Assembly: GCA_002314875.1 (NCBI GenBank)
Contig: DCHS01000029.1
Coordinates: forward strand, 43,906-71,092
Length of the DNA stretch: 27,187 nt
Direction of reading: 5' to 3'
DNA from: Prevotellaceae bacterium UBA1746
GTDB taxonomy: Bacteria > Bacteroidota > Bacteroidia > Bacteroidales > Bacteroidaceae
The number at the start of each line of letters is the position of its first letter. Within the stretch, counting starts at the first letter, position 1. Below the pieces are notes generated by a model. That model made no database searches, was not told the origin of the DNA, and worked only from the letters and a program-made list of their open reading frames with translations. Positions 14,796-24,600 of the stretch are shown one piece after another. The position numbers were made by a program, and so were the translations under genes.

Positions 14796-15812
14796 ATGAA
14801 GATTCTCCTTACGGGTGGTGCTGGCTTCATCGGTAGCCATACCCTCATCGAACTCACCGAAGCTGGCCACGAGGCCGTAGTAGTTGACAATCTTGACAAC
14901 TCAAGCCCTATTGCGTTGAAGCGTGTTGAAAAAATCATTGGCAAGGAAGTTCCTTTCTACAAGGTTGACATCCGCAATCGCGAAGGTCTCCAGAAGGTTT
15001 TCGATGACCACAAGTTCGATGCTTGCATCCATTTCGCTGGTCTCAAGGCTGTTGGTGAAAGTTGCGCTAAGCCTCTTGAATATTACGAAAACAACATGAA
15101 CGGTACTTTTGTTCTCCTCGACGTAATGCGCAAGAACGGCTGCAAGAACATCATCTTCTCCAGCTCTGCTACCGTTTATGGTGATCCCGCTATCATCCCC
15201 ATCACCGAAGCTTGCCCCAAGGGCCACTGCACCAATCCTTATGGTCAGACCAAGTCTATGCTCGAAGAAGTATTGATGGACGTTCAGAAGGCTGATCCCG
15301 AATGGAATGTAGTTCTTCTCCGTTACTTTAATCCCATCGGTGCTCACAAGAGCGGTACTATCGGAGAAAATCCCAATGGTATTCCCAACAACCTCATGCC
15401 TTACATCACTCAGACCGCTGTTGGAAAGCGTGCTGAACTCGGCGTTTTCGGTAATGACTACGACACCCACGATGGTACCGGCGTTCGCGACTACATCCAC
15501 GTAGTTGACCTCGCTAAGGCTCACGTTGCTGCGCTCAAGGCTATCAACGAAAAGAAGGGCATCGCTATCTATAACATCGGTACTGGTCACGGCTACAGTG
15601 TGCTCGATGTTGTCAATGCATTTATCAAGGCTAACGATGTTAATGTTCCCTATGCAATCAAGCCCCGTCGTCCGGGTGACATCGCTACCTGCTACTGCGA
15701 TCCCGCTAAGGCAAAGGAAGAACTCGGTTGGTCCGCTCAGTTCGGCATTGAAGATATGTGCCGCGACAGCTGGAACTGGCAGAAGAACAATCCCAACGGT
15801 TTTGAAGAATAA
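14796..15812 (+). CDS. galE: UDP-glucose 4-epimerase
   Basis: This 338-aa short-chain dehydrogenase-type enzyme interconverts UDP-glucose and UDP-galactose for the Leloir pathway and for surface glycan precursors. The NAD-binding glycine motif GGAGFIG is at residues 7-13. The catalytic Ser124 (in SSSATVYGD) and Tyr149-x3-Lys153 (YGQTK) are present. Substrate-binding segments such as LLRYFNPIGAH and GTGVRDYIHVVDLA follow. Length and motif spacing match classical GalE. Codon use is strongly biased, indicating high expression. It is the first gene of a tight plus-strand run; nspC begins 9 bp after its stop in the same reading frame. Confidence 0.96.
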   Translation: MKILLTGGAGFIGSHTLIELTEAGHEAVVVDNLDNSSPIALKRVEKIIGKEVPFYKVDIRNREGLQKVFDDHKFDACIHFAGLKAVGESCAKPLEYYENNMNGTFVLLDVMRKNGCKNIIFSSSATVYGDPAIIPITEACPKGHCTNPYGQTKSMLEEVLMDVQKADPEWNVVLLRYFNPIGAHKSGTIGENPNGIPNNLMPYITQTAVGKRAELGVFGNDYDTHDGTGVRDYIHVVDLAKAHVAALKAINEKKGIAIYNIGTGHGYSVLDVVNAFIKANDVNVPYAIKPRRPGDIATCYCDPAKAKEELGWSAQFGIEDMCRDSWNWQKNNPNGFEE

Positions 15813-15821
15813 TACAGAAAT

Positions 15822-17021
15822 TTGAGACCTTATTACCTTATTGAGGAGAGGCTGCTTAGACGCAACCTCTCCCTTATTCGTTCAATAGCAGAGGAGGCTG
15901 GAGTGGAATTCATTCTGGCCTTTAAGGCTTATGCGCTGTGGAAGACTTTCCCCATCTTCCGCGAGTACATCAATCATACGACGGCAAGTTCTCCCTGGGA
16001 GGCTCGTCTCGCCTTTGAGGAATTCGGTTCGCGCGCGCACACCTACTCTCCAGCGTACGAAGAGGATACTTTCGAGGATATCCTCCGCTGCTCCAGCCAT
16101 ATCTCTTTCAATAGTCTCGCCCAGTACGAGCGCTTTGCAGGAAAGGTTGCAGCATGGAATGATGAGCATGACGAAAAAGTAGAGTGTGGTCTTCGCATCA
16201 ATCCCGAGGCCTCAGCGATTGAAACGGAAATCTACAATCCCTGTGCCCCTGGCAGCCGTTTCGGTATCATTGCCAGCCAACTCCCCACTACCCTTCCCGA
16301 GGGTATCAAGGGCTTGCACTGCCATTGCCACTGCGAAAGCGGCAGCGAAGATCTCGAAGCCAGTCTGCTAGTCATCGAAGAGCGTTTTGGTTCGTTCTTA
16401 GACCAGGTGGAATGGCTCAATCTCGGCGGCGGCCATCTGGTTACCCGTGCAGATTATGACATTCCCCGTCTCATCCGTATCCTCAAAGTATTCAAAGAGC
16501 GTCATCCTCATCTCAAGATTATCCTTGAACCGGGAAGTGCTTTCGGCTGGCAGACCGGACCGCTCGTGAGCGAAGTGGTTGACATCGTTGAAAATCATGG
16601 TATTAAGACGGCGATTCTCAATGTTAGTTTCACCTGCCATATGCCCGACTGCCTCGAAATGCCCTACTGGCCTAAACTCCGCTGGGCACCAGCTGATACG
16701 CTTTTCTCTCAGCTTTGGCCCGAGCATAATGCCGATGAAGTGGAGACTTTGGAAAACGATATCCACAACACGGAGGCTACGGTCTATCGTCTCGGTGGCA
16801 ACAGTTGTCTCTCCGGTGACTGGCTTGGAAGCTGGCGTTTTGCCCAGCCTCTCCACATTGGCGATAAGATTATCCTCGAGGATATGAACCACTATACAAC
16901 GGTCAAGACCTGTACCTTTAACGGTATCGAGCATCCCTCCATCGTTATGGAACACCTTGACGGTTCACGCGAAGTTCTCCGCGAATATATCTATGAGGAC
17001 TATCGCGACCGTATGGATTAA
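15822..17021 (+). CDS. nspC: Carboxynorspermidine/carboxyspermidine decarboxylase
   Basis: This 399-aa enzyme is a fold-III, PLP-dependent decarboxylase that makes norspermidine or, in Bacteroidales, more likely spermidine from carboxyspermidine. The PLP lysine is K35 in ILAFKAYALW. Other family segments are CHCHCESGSEDLE (about 166-178), LNLGGGHLVTRADYD (GGGH at 202-205), ILEPGSAFGWQTG (236-246) and NSCLSGDWLG (C329, D333). The start is unusual: no ATG fits, and the best start is TTG at 15822, giving MRPYYLIEERLLRRNL, which aligns with the family N terminus. That TTG lies 9 bp after the galE stop in the same frame, so translational coupling is likely. The partner carboxyspermidine dehydrogenase gene is not in this window. 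Confidence 0.93.
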   Translation: MRPYYLIEERLLRRNLSLIRSIAEEAGVEFILAFKAYALWKTFPIFREYINHTTASSPWEARLAFEEFGSRAHTYSPAYEEDTFEDILRCSSHISFNSLAQYERFAGKVAAWNDEHDEKVECGLRINPEASAIETEIYNPCAPGSRFGIIASQLPTTLPEGIKGLHCHCHCESGSEDLEASLLVIEERFGSFLDQVEWLNLGGGHLVTRADYDIPRLIRILKVFKERHPHLKIILEPGSAFGWQTGPLVSEVVDIVENHGIKTAILNVSFTCHMPDCLEMPYWPKLRWAPADTLFSQLWPEHNADEVETLENDIHNTEATVYRLGGNSCLSGDWLGSWRFAQPLHIGDKIILEDMNHYTTVKTCTFNGIEHPSIVMEHLDGSREVLREYIYEDYRDRMD

Positions 17022-17041
17022 CAACACTAAAAACTAAAAAT

Positions 17042-19027
17042 ATGAAAACTTCTCTTCCTGAAAACGCCTTCCGTCCTTTGAAAGAAGGTGAAGAATACGA
17101 GCCGTTGATGCCGGCAAAGGCCAACCCTCGTGAAGTCACCACATGGTCCCTCGTCTGGGGCTTGCTGATGGCTGTTATCTTCAGTGCTGCAACCGCTTAT
17201 CTTGGTCTTAAAGTGGGCCAGGTCTTTGAGGCAGCAATTCCTATCACCATTATCGCCGTTGGTCTTGCCAGCGCAACCAAGCGTAAGGATCCTCTTGGTG
17301 AAAACGTCATGATCCAGTCCATCGGTGCTTGTTCCGGTATGGTTGTAGCAGGTGCTATCTTTACCCTCCCTGCTCTCTATATCCTCAGCACGAAATATCC
17401 CAATGACAACATCAGCGTAAGTTTCTTTGAGGTCTTCCTCTCTTCTCTCCTCGGTGGTACCATCGGTATTTTGTTCCTTATTCCTTTCCGCAAGTATTTT
17501 GTAAAGGAAAAGCACGGTGAATATCCTTTCCCCGAAGCAACAGCTTCAACACAGGTACTAATCTCTGGTGAAGGTGAAAGCAGTAGTGCAAAGCCTCTCA
17601 TCATCGCTTCTATCATCGGTGGTCTCTTCGACTTCTGTGTAGCAACTTTCGGAACCTGGGCAGAATGCTTTACCTCTACTTTCTGTGGTATCGGCCAGAC
17701 GATTGCTGCCAAGACGAAATTCTTCTTCTCTTGCAACACCTCTGCCGCTCTCCTCGGTATGGGTTACATCGTCGGTCTGAAATATGCCACGATCATGTGC
17801 GCTGGTTCTCTCCTGATTTGGTGGATTATCGTTCCCGGCATTGCCTTTATCTGGCCTGACCTTGAAGTTGTCAATGGCATCGCTGCTCTTGACGCTTCTC
17901 CTCAGCAGATTTTCCAATATGCCAAGAGCATCGGTATCGGTGGTATCGCTATGGCTGGTATAATCGGTGTATGGAACAGCCGTTCTGTTATCCTCGGTAG
18001 TTTCTCACTTATCAAGGCTGCTTTCGGTAGCAAATCAACTGCTAATGAAACCGAAGAAGCACCGCGTACCCAGCGCGATATTTCCATGAAGGTTATTGTC
18101 TTTGCTCTTCTCATCGCTCTCCTTGCTACCGTTCTCTTTTTCTATCTCGACGTTATGCATGGCAACATGCTGTTCACGATTGTTGCCCTCTTGATTGTCT
18201 TCGTCATCGCCTTCCTCTTCACCACTGTTGCTGCTAACGCTATCGCTATCGTAGGTAGTAATCCTGTAAGCGGTATGACCTTGATGACCCTCATCCTTGC
18301 CAGTCTCGTTATGGCTGCTGTCGGTCTTAAGGGAACCAGCGGTATGGTGGCAGCCCTCGTTATGGGTGGTGTGGTTTGTACCGCACTTTCTTCTGCCGGT
18401 GCTTTCGTCACTGACCTCAAGATTGGCTACTGGCTCGGAAGTACTCCTGCAAAGCAGCAGACCTTCAAGTTCCTCGGTATTCTCGTCAGCGCTGCAACTG
18501 CGGCTGGTGTTATCATGATTTTGAACGAGGCATACGGTTTCACTCCTGATAACACTGATGTTATGGCTGCTCCTCAGGCTCGTGCGATGGCAGCGGTCAT
18601 CGAACCCCTTATGATGGGTCAGGGTGCTCCCTGGTTGCTCTATGGTATCGGTGCTGCCATCAGTTTGATCATGAACTTCTTCGGCATCAGCGCTCTTGCT
18701 TTCGCTCTCGGTATGTTCATTCCTCTCCAGCTCAACCTCCCTCTCCTCGTCGGTGGTGCTGTAAACTGGTTTGTTACCAGTCGCTCTAAGGACAGCAGCG
18801 TGAATGAGGCTCGTGGTGAGCGTGGTACCCTCCTCGCTTCCGGTTTCATTGCTGGTGGTGCGCTTATGGGTGTCGTCTCTGCCGGTCTTACCTTCGCAGG
18901 CTGCGACTGGGCTATCCAGGGTGGCGAATGGATGAGCAGCACATGGGGACAGCTCCTCAGCCTTGCTGCCTACATTGGCCTGATTGTCTTCTTGATTAAA
19001 ACCAGCATGAAGGCAAAGAAAGGCTAA
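17042..19027 (+). CDS. OPT-family oligopeptide transporter
   Basis: This 661-aa integral membrane protein has well over ten hydrophobic segments. It matches the bacterial OPT (oligopeptide transporter) family in length and in motifs such as TTWSLVWGLLMAVIFSAATA, YLGLKVGQ (about residues 53-60), the region SNPVSGMTLMTL and a long hydrophobic C terminus ending in KTSMKAKKG. OPT proteins are proton-coupled importers of short peptides or metal-chelate compounds in the inner membrane; the actual substrate cannot be read from the sequence. The ATG lies 20 bp after the nspC stop, and a receptor gene follows 32 bp downstream. Codon use is strongly biased like galE, suggesting steady high expression. 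Confidence 0.93.
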   Translation: MKTSLPENAFRPLKEGEEYEPLMPAKANPREVTTWSLVWGLLMAVIFSAATAYLGLKVGQVFEAAIPITIIAVGLASATKRKDPLGENVMIQSIGACSGMVVAGAIFTLPALYILSTKYPNDNISVSFFEVFLSSLLGGTIGILFLIPFRKYFVKEKHGEYPFPEATASTQVLISGEGESSSAKPLIIASIIGGLFDFCVATFGTWAECFTSTFCGIGQTIAAKTKFFFSCNTSAALLGMGYIVGLKYATIMCAGSLLIWWIIVPGIAFIWPDLEVVNGIAALDASPQQIFQYAKSIGIGGIAMAGIIGVWNSRSVILGSFSLIKAAFGSKSTANETEEAPRTQRDISMKVIVFALLIALLATVLFFYLDVMHGNMLFTIVALLIVFVIAFLFTTVAANAIAIVGSNPVSGMTLMTLILASLVMAAVGLKGTSGMVAALVMGGVVCTALSSAGAFVTDLKIGYWLGSTPAKQQTFKFLGILVSAATAAGVIMILNEAYGFTPDNTDVMAAPQARAMAAVIEPLMMGQGAPWLLYGIGAAISLIMNFFGISALAFALGMFIPLQLNLPLLVGGAVNWFVTSRSKDSSVNEARGERGTLLASGFIAGGALMGVVSAGLTFAGCDWAIQGGEWMSSTWGQLLSLAAYIGLIVFLIKTSMKAKKG

Positions 19028-19059
19028 CCAATCAAGCAAAAGTTCAGAGTTGAAAACTA

Positions 19060-21186
19060 ATGAACTCTAATTCTAAAAAATACATCTTCGCTGTGCTTCT
19101 GCTGGCAAATCTGTTGGCAGAAGCACAAGTTGTACATTCTCATAGCGCTTGTGATGAAGATAGTATCAGCCCGATGAAGGAGGCGATACTTAGCGAAGTA
19201 ACCGTGACGGGACTGACGGGAACCCAGCGTATGAAGGATTCTCCCATCGCGTTCTCCGTCATTACTCCCAAGAAACTTCATCAGTCTTTCGGCACAAATA
19301 TCGTTGATGCCATTGCCGTTCAACCCGGTCTGTCTCAGATTTCAACGGGTGTAGGAATATCCAAACCCGTCATCCGTGGTTTGGGCTACAACCGCGTGGT
19401 AGTCGTTGAACAAGGTATTCGCCAGGAAGGCCAGCAATGGGGCGATGAACACGGCCTCGAAGTTAACAGCGAAGATGTTCACTCTGTAGAAATTCTCAAA
19501 GGACCGGCGTCCTTGATGTATGGTAGCGATGCTATCGCCGGAGTGATGATTCTGCACCCGGAGCCGATTCTCGATGACAAAACCATACAGACGCGAGTAG
19601 GAAGCAGTTACCAGACAAATAACGGCCTCTATGACATCCACTTGGGAACGAGTGGCCACGTCAACGATTTTGTCTGGAACCTCCTTACGACCCACAAGGC
19701 TGCTCATTGCTATAAAAACGCGCGCGACGGCTATATTCCAGGAACCTGGTTCAAAGAACACAGTGTTCAAGGACTGTTAGGTGTCAAACAACATTGGGGC
19801 CATTCCTGGTTACGTTACTCTAATGTGCATTTTCAACCTGGTATAGCCGAAGGTGAACGCGAAGGCAACGAAAACGAAGGTTGGGGAGACCTGGTGTGGG
19901 AGGAAGATAATTCCACCAAATCCTATTCCAGCCAACTTCCTTTCCAACGCGTAAAGCACATAAAAATTGTCAGCGACAACGCCTTCTATATCGGTGAGGG
20001 AACATTGAAAGCCGTTGTGGGTTATCAGCAGAACTATCGTCGTGAATTCGAGGACAGTTTTGATAAAGCCGAACTCGCAATGCGTCTGCATACCGTGAAC
20101 TATGATCTTCGTTACCAGCTTCCTTTGGCCAATGAATGGAGTCTGGCAACGGGAGTAAATGGTATGTGGCAGAAGAATGTTAATCAAGGCGAAGAAACTT
20201 TGATTCCGGATTACCAACTCTTTGATTTCGGCTATTTCCTGACTGCCAACAAGCAGATTGGAAACTTGCGTCTCTCGGGTGGTGCACGTATTGACAACCG
20301 CCATCTCGAAACCCATGAACTGCAAGAAGATGGCGAGGTTCGCTTTTCTCCTTTGAAAAAGAACTTTGTAGGTGCTACAGGAAGTCTCGGTGCTGTTTAC
20401 CATGTCAATGACAATATGAATTTGCGTCTCAACACGGCTCGTGGTTTCCGTGCTCCTACCGTCAGTGAACTCTCTTCCAACGGTGTTCACGAAGGAAGCA
20501 TCCAGTATGAACTTGGTAACAACGAGTTAAAAGCAGAATTCAGCACACAAATCGATATGGGTATGGACTACACCACCCATTACATTTCGCTCAATGCCGC
20601 TCTTTACAGCAACTGGATTAACAACTACATCTTCTTAGGTCGCTTGCCCTATGAGACAGGAGGCTATCGCACCTACCAGTATCGTCAGGGCGACGCTCGT
20701 CTGATGGGTGGTGAACTCTCGTTAGATGTTCATCCCGTCAATCCTCTGCACATCGAGAATTCCTTCTCCTACGTTAGAGGCATCCAGCTCCATCAGACGG
20801 AAGCAGAACGCAATCTGCCTATGATGCCAGCACCGCGCTGGACCCTCAATCTCCACTATGATTTCCCTGACTTTGCCCATGGACATTGCCATCGCTCGTA
20901 TGTAAGTCTTGGCATGGACTATAATTTGCGCCAGAACAACTACTATGGTGTGGATGATACAGAAACGGCGACATCGGCTTATGCTCTCTTCAACATCTCC
21001 GCGGGTATGGACTTGCATCTGTGGGGCCATGACTGCATAGAACTTACCCTCTGCTGCCAAAATCTTTTTGACAAGGTTTATCAGCCTCATCTCTCTCGTC
21101 TGAAATATGCTGATGGTCCTGGGATCGCTGCCATGGGCCGCAACATCTGTTTCAAGATCAACATCCCCATTGACGTTCACCTGTAA
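19060..21186 (+). CDS. TonB-dependent outer-membrane receptor
   Basis: This 708-aa protein has a signal peptide (MNSNSKKYIFAVLLLANLLA, cleavage near EA/QVV), an N-terminal plug (about 45-165, with DSPIAFSVITPKKL, PVIRGLGYNRVVVVEQGIRQ and VEILKGPASLMYGSDAIAGV) and a C-terminal beta-barrel ending NICFKINIPIDVHL. There is no SusC-type N-terminal extension, so it is of the classical siderophore, cobalamin or metal type. The mature N terminus carries HSHSACDED (26-34), a potential metal-binding cluster. The plug segment GQQWGDEHGLEV is shared with a Bacteroidota receptor group of unknown substrate. It follows the inner-membrane transporter by 32 bp with no terminator between, so a two-step uptake route is plausible but inferred. 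Codon bias is lower than in the preceding three genes. Confidence 0.9.
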   Translation: MNSNSKKYIFAVLLLANLLAEAQVVHSHSACDEDSISPMKEAILSEVTVTGLTGTQRMKDSPIAFSVITPKKLHQSFGTNIVDAIAVQPGLSQISTGVGISKPVIRGLGYNRVVVVEQGIRQEGQQWGDEHGLEVNSEDVHSVEILKGPASLMYGSDAIAGVMILHPEPILDDKTIQTRVGSSYQTNNGLYDIHLGTSGHVNDFVWNLLTTHKAAHCYKNARDGYIPGTWFKEHSVQGLLGVKQHWGHSWLRYSNVHFQPGIAEGEREGNENEGWGDLVWEEDNSTKSYSSQLPFQRVKHIKIVSDNAFYIGEGTLKAVVGYQQNYRREFEDSFDKAELAMRLHTVNYDLRYQLPLANEWSLATGVNGMWQKNVNQGEETLIPDYQLFDFGYFLTANKQIGNLRLSGGARIDNRHLETHELQEDGEVRFSPLKKNFVGATGSLGAVYHVNDNMNLRLNTARGFRAPTVSELSSNGVHEGSIQYELGNNELKAEFSTQIDMGMDYTTHYISLNAALYSNWINNYIFLGRLPYETGGYRTYQYRQGDARLMGGELSLDVHPVNPLHIENSFSYVRGIQLHQTEAERNLPMMPAPRWTLNLHYDFPDFAHGHCHRSYVSLGMDYNLRQNNYYGVDDTETATSAYALFNISAGMDLHLWGHDCIELTLCCQNLFDKVYQPHLSRLKYADGPGIAAMGRNICFKINIPIDVHL

Positions 21187-21221
21187 AGTTTTAGGAAAAA
21201 GAAAAAGGAAGTTATATCGAA

Positions 21222-21304
21222 TAACTGAACACGAAAAACTCAGAAGGAAACAAAAAACAATGTGATAAGTCTTTTGTGTCATTTCGTGTATTCTGCAGCA
21301 GTTA
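21222..21304. repeat. Nested inverted repeats after the receptor gene
   Basis: Three nested complementary pairs occur in order: TAACTG (21222-21227)/CAGTTA (21299-21304), ACACGAAA (21229-21236)/TTTCGTGT (21282-21289) and ACAAAA (21250-21255)/TTTTGT (21272-21277). Together they could fold into one long interrupted hairpin in the 3' region of the receptor transcript. It has no T-tract of its own. Confidence 0.6.
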
Positions 21305-21313
21305 GAAACAAAA

Positions 21314-21340
21314 AAAGGATAAGCTAAACGCTTATCCTTT
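21314..21340 (-). terminator. Rho-independent terminator of the tRNA gene
   Basis: An 11-bp stem (AAAGGATAAGC at 21314-21324 with GCTTATCCTTT at 21330-21340) with a 5-nt loop is followed on the minus strand by a run of seven T's. It ends 6 bases from the mature tRNA 3' end. It may also stop plus-strand transcription from the receptor gene. Confidence 0.8.
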
Positions 21341-21346
21341 AACTAG

Positions 21347-21419
21347 TTGCGGAGGTCCGACTCGAACGGGCGACCTCCAGGTTATGAGCCTGGCGAGCTA
21401 CCAACTGCTCCACTCCGCG
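21347..21419 (-). tRNA. tRNA-Met(CAT), initiator type
   Basis: The 73-nt minus-strand sequence folds as a tRNA: acceptor CGCGGAG/CTCCGCA, D-arm GAGC-AGTTGGTA-GCTC, anticodon loop CTCATAA with anticodon CAT, T-loop TTCGAGT. C1 faces A72 without pairing and A11 pairs with U24, both hallmarks of bacterial initiator tRNA. The anticodon stem is CCAGG/CCTGG, so the usual three G-C pairs are reduced to two plus A29-U41. The T-stem has a C50-A64 mismatch. CCA is not encoded (the end reads A then CT). It has its own promoter and terminator. Confidence 0.93.
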
Positions 21420-21461
21420 ATATTATTAATGTGCTCCTGGGTTGTTCCCCGTTTGCGATTG

Positions 21462-21493
21462 CAAAAGTACGACGATTTTCATAAGTGGGCAAA
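21462..21493 (-). promoter_or_regulatory. tRNA-Met promoter
   Basis: On the minus strand TTTG (21490-21493), a 20-bp spacer and TACTTTTG (21462-21469) fit the Bacteroidota consensus exactly. The predicted start lies about 35 nt before the mature tRNA 5' end. Confidence 0.75.
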
Positions 21494-21566
21494 TCTTTTT
21501 TCAAAAAAACGCAGAAAAACCACAAAAGTGTGCAAAAAATGTTAGTTGTCCTTTGCAATCTCCCAT

Positions 21567-21608
21567 AAAAAAGCATCCATCCCGCCATCTTTCGCAGCAG
21601 GATGGATG
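21567..21608 (-). terminator. Rho-independent terminator of the M60-like peptidase gene
   Basis: CATCCATCC plus CGC (21574-21585) pairs with GCAGGATGGATG (21597-21608), with one wobble. On the minus strand the stem is followed by a T-run (A's at 21567-21572). It lies 37 bases after the stop codon of the large peptidase gene. Confidence 0.85.
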
Positions 21609-21644
21609 TTTTTATTGTATCAAAGGCCTTTGCTTGGCTTGATG

Positions 21645-24600
21645 TTACTTTTTCTTCAAAATCAGTTTGCCAAGGGCTGTTACGTCTTCGGCATCAGAGG
21701 TGCCATTGTTGTTGATATCTGTGGGTGCCGTTGCTGTCGCACCGTTGGCGAGAACTTGAACAAGATTTGCCACGTCAATGATGGTGAGTTCCTTATCAGC
21801 ATTGGTATCACCCATGGTCACCTCTTCTATATACCATGCAGAGGCATTGTTCAACTCTGCTGTCCATTCGGTGAGCGGACCACAAGAATAACCGTCTACC
21901 TGATATCTACAGTGAAGAGGAGTCGTTGATCCTTCAACAGTGAACTTGAATTGAGCACTACCCAAACATTCCAGAGTGATGTTCTTTGCCGTCGTTCCCA
22001 ATTCTGTTGCCGAAGTGATGTATTCGCCTGTGCGATAATTTTTAACGGTGTAAACACCATCAACGCCAGTAGGAACAATCAGCCAGAGTTGTTCATTGTC
22101 ATCGACTGCCTTTGCTTCCCAACCCGGATGAACTTCTGTACCATTTCCGTTCGTATCGGTAGTTGCCGTCATGGCCTTTTCTCTGTTCCATCCTGAACGA
22201 GCAGAAACAATGCGATAAATCTTTCCTTCCTGAGGAAGAATCATCTCAATGGCATTGGAAATTTCCTTGAGTTTCGCATATTGTTGGTTGTAGTCGGCAT
22301 CCGTGCTTGTTGAGGCATTCAAAATCGCACGCGCTTCTTCCTTCGCTTCGTTCAATGCTATCACATCGTAATAACCAGGATCAGTGCCTTCCAGATAGGT
22401 CGTTGCATCAAGTTTTGCCAACAGATTCGCCAATAGTTCTTTGGGAGAATTGTCCAGCAATGCCTTGAGCGCATCGTAATAATCCTGGAGTTTTTTCAAT
22501 TCCTCCTGCTTCGCAGTCATTGAACCGACTTCTGAAACATTTACTGCATTCTTCAATTCGGTATACAAATCTTCCACAGCGTCTTCATCTACAAACGAAT
22601 AGGAAGAGTCAAGGGTAAATGTGTAATCCACCTCAACCGCGCTCATCTTAAACTCGGCAAGGGAGAAGAATGAGTAGGTATGCTTGGTATTATTACCATT
22701 GCCTGAAGTCGTTTTGTCAACGACGAAACGGTAATAACGGTATTTCTGACCAGCAACACCAACGTTCTCACTGGTATAAACGACCTGACCGCCAGAGGCG
22801 CAATCATTGGTCAAAAGAGCCACAGACTCGAAATTGGTACCGTCATTACTTGCCTGTACGGTGATTTCCTGCGGGAAATTATTCGGATCTTTCGCTCTGG
22901 AAGTGAGGGTGATATTGAACATATCCAATTCATTTCCTGCACCAAGATCTATCTGCCAATAATGCTTGTCTGTTGTTGCAACGCTCCAAGTAGAATGGAA
23001 GAATGTGCTATTGTCACCATCGACCATATTGGCAATCTCACCTTCCGTTGTCTCTTCATGATTGGAGGTGATATAGAAAGGATTCGAGCTGTTGGTCGTC
23101 TGAAGATTCTGCAAATCACTGACATTAACATCTGCTTCTACATTTTCTACAACCTTATCCAACAAAGCCTGAGACTGGGCGATCAACACGTCCAACTCAC
23201 GGTTTGCCGCATTTTCTGGTGTTTCTTCCTCCAAGTAGATATACCAATGAGAAGCCGTTGCACCTTCTGTCCAACCTACTACATAATAATTCTGGCTGGA
23301 AGCACTATGCAGATATTTGTATCCATCAGCCGAAGACTCAAGTGCAAACGTATGCGCATCCTGCATGTGCAACTTGAATGTCAGTGCATCAGCAGTGGTC
23401 TCAGCGGTTACAGTACCCTGTGTAGATGTTCCAAGACTGCTGATATACTTACCAGTGTCCTTACTCTTGAGATAATAGGTGTCGGTTGAACCAGAAACCT
23501 CTTCAAATGCCCACATATCATCAGCGTCAACACCGGCAGTACCACCACTTGTCAGTTTTCCACTGCTGTTAGTCAAGTGACGAAAGGTATAAACATAGTT
23601 TTGGAGCGAATAATAGTTGCCACTATAAATCTTCACAATCGCTTTTTCATTGGTCTTCACAGCAGCAATTTCCTGATTGAGTGCATTAATGTACTCTGCG
23701 TACTTACTCGCTGTTTTGTTCGTAACCACAGATTTTGCTGCGTTCATGATGGAACGAAGATTCATAAGTGCAGATTCCTTATAGAAACCTACCTTCTTTT
23801 CGGTTTCGTCTGCAAACTTTGTGATATCCTCCGCTGATTGAATCGCATTCTGCAATGCTTCGAGTTGCTCTTCCGCAGTACCTGCTTCTGTTACACTAAG
23901 AACATCCTCAGTAGTATTGTCAGCATTTACGACCTTCACGGTGAATCCGCTTGCTACAGCATCATCAGGAATTGTGAAACTCTTGCTATTGCTGAAAGCC
24001 ACAAGATTTCCGTCTGCATCATATACCAAGAAACCGGCACCGCCTGTTCCGTTCATGGTGAGATTATTTCCATCCAAAGCATAACTTGTATAGTTTGCTG
24101 CAGCGGGGGTTGCACCAGGGGCGTAGTCGTTCACACTACCTAATTCGCCACATTTTCCAACAGCATAACCCTGAACGGCTCTGGGATCTGTTGTGCCATT
24201 TGCCCATGTATCGAAACGATAGGGTTGTTCTATACGGTCTTCGATAAACATGATGGCGGTATTCTCCTCATAGTTCTTGGCCTTGACTGCGGCAATCGCT
24301 GCATCAATTTCTGTCTGGGTCAATGTGAGGGTGCGAGAGGTATAGTCGCCGAACACCTGATTGTTGAAGGGTTCAAAGAAACCCCAGCCACGGAAGAATT
24401 CCGTAAGATCTTCACCAGCAGCGTCACACGCCTTCTGGTAGAACTTCAAGAAGCACTGTCCGCTGTTGAGATTCATGCCATCATTGCGAAGTGATTCGAA
24501 CAGTGTGGGATAGAAGTCCGTCTTGCGTTGTGCCTCGTGATAATAGAGGTACAACTGCCAATACATGCGATGGGTACTGCCGATATCACGAAGCGCAAAC

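Noticed and set aside
14901..15590. 229-codon minus-strand open frame opposite galE
   Set aside because: Antisense shadow of a strongly codon-biased gene; galE motifs on the plus strand are complete.
18035..19039. 334-codon minus-strand open frame opposite the OPT transporter
   Set aside because: Its composition (rich in Glu, Asp, Thr, Asn and His without domains) is the mirror of a membrane protein with biased codons; not a real gene.
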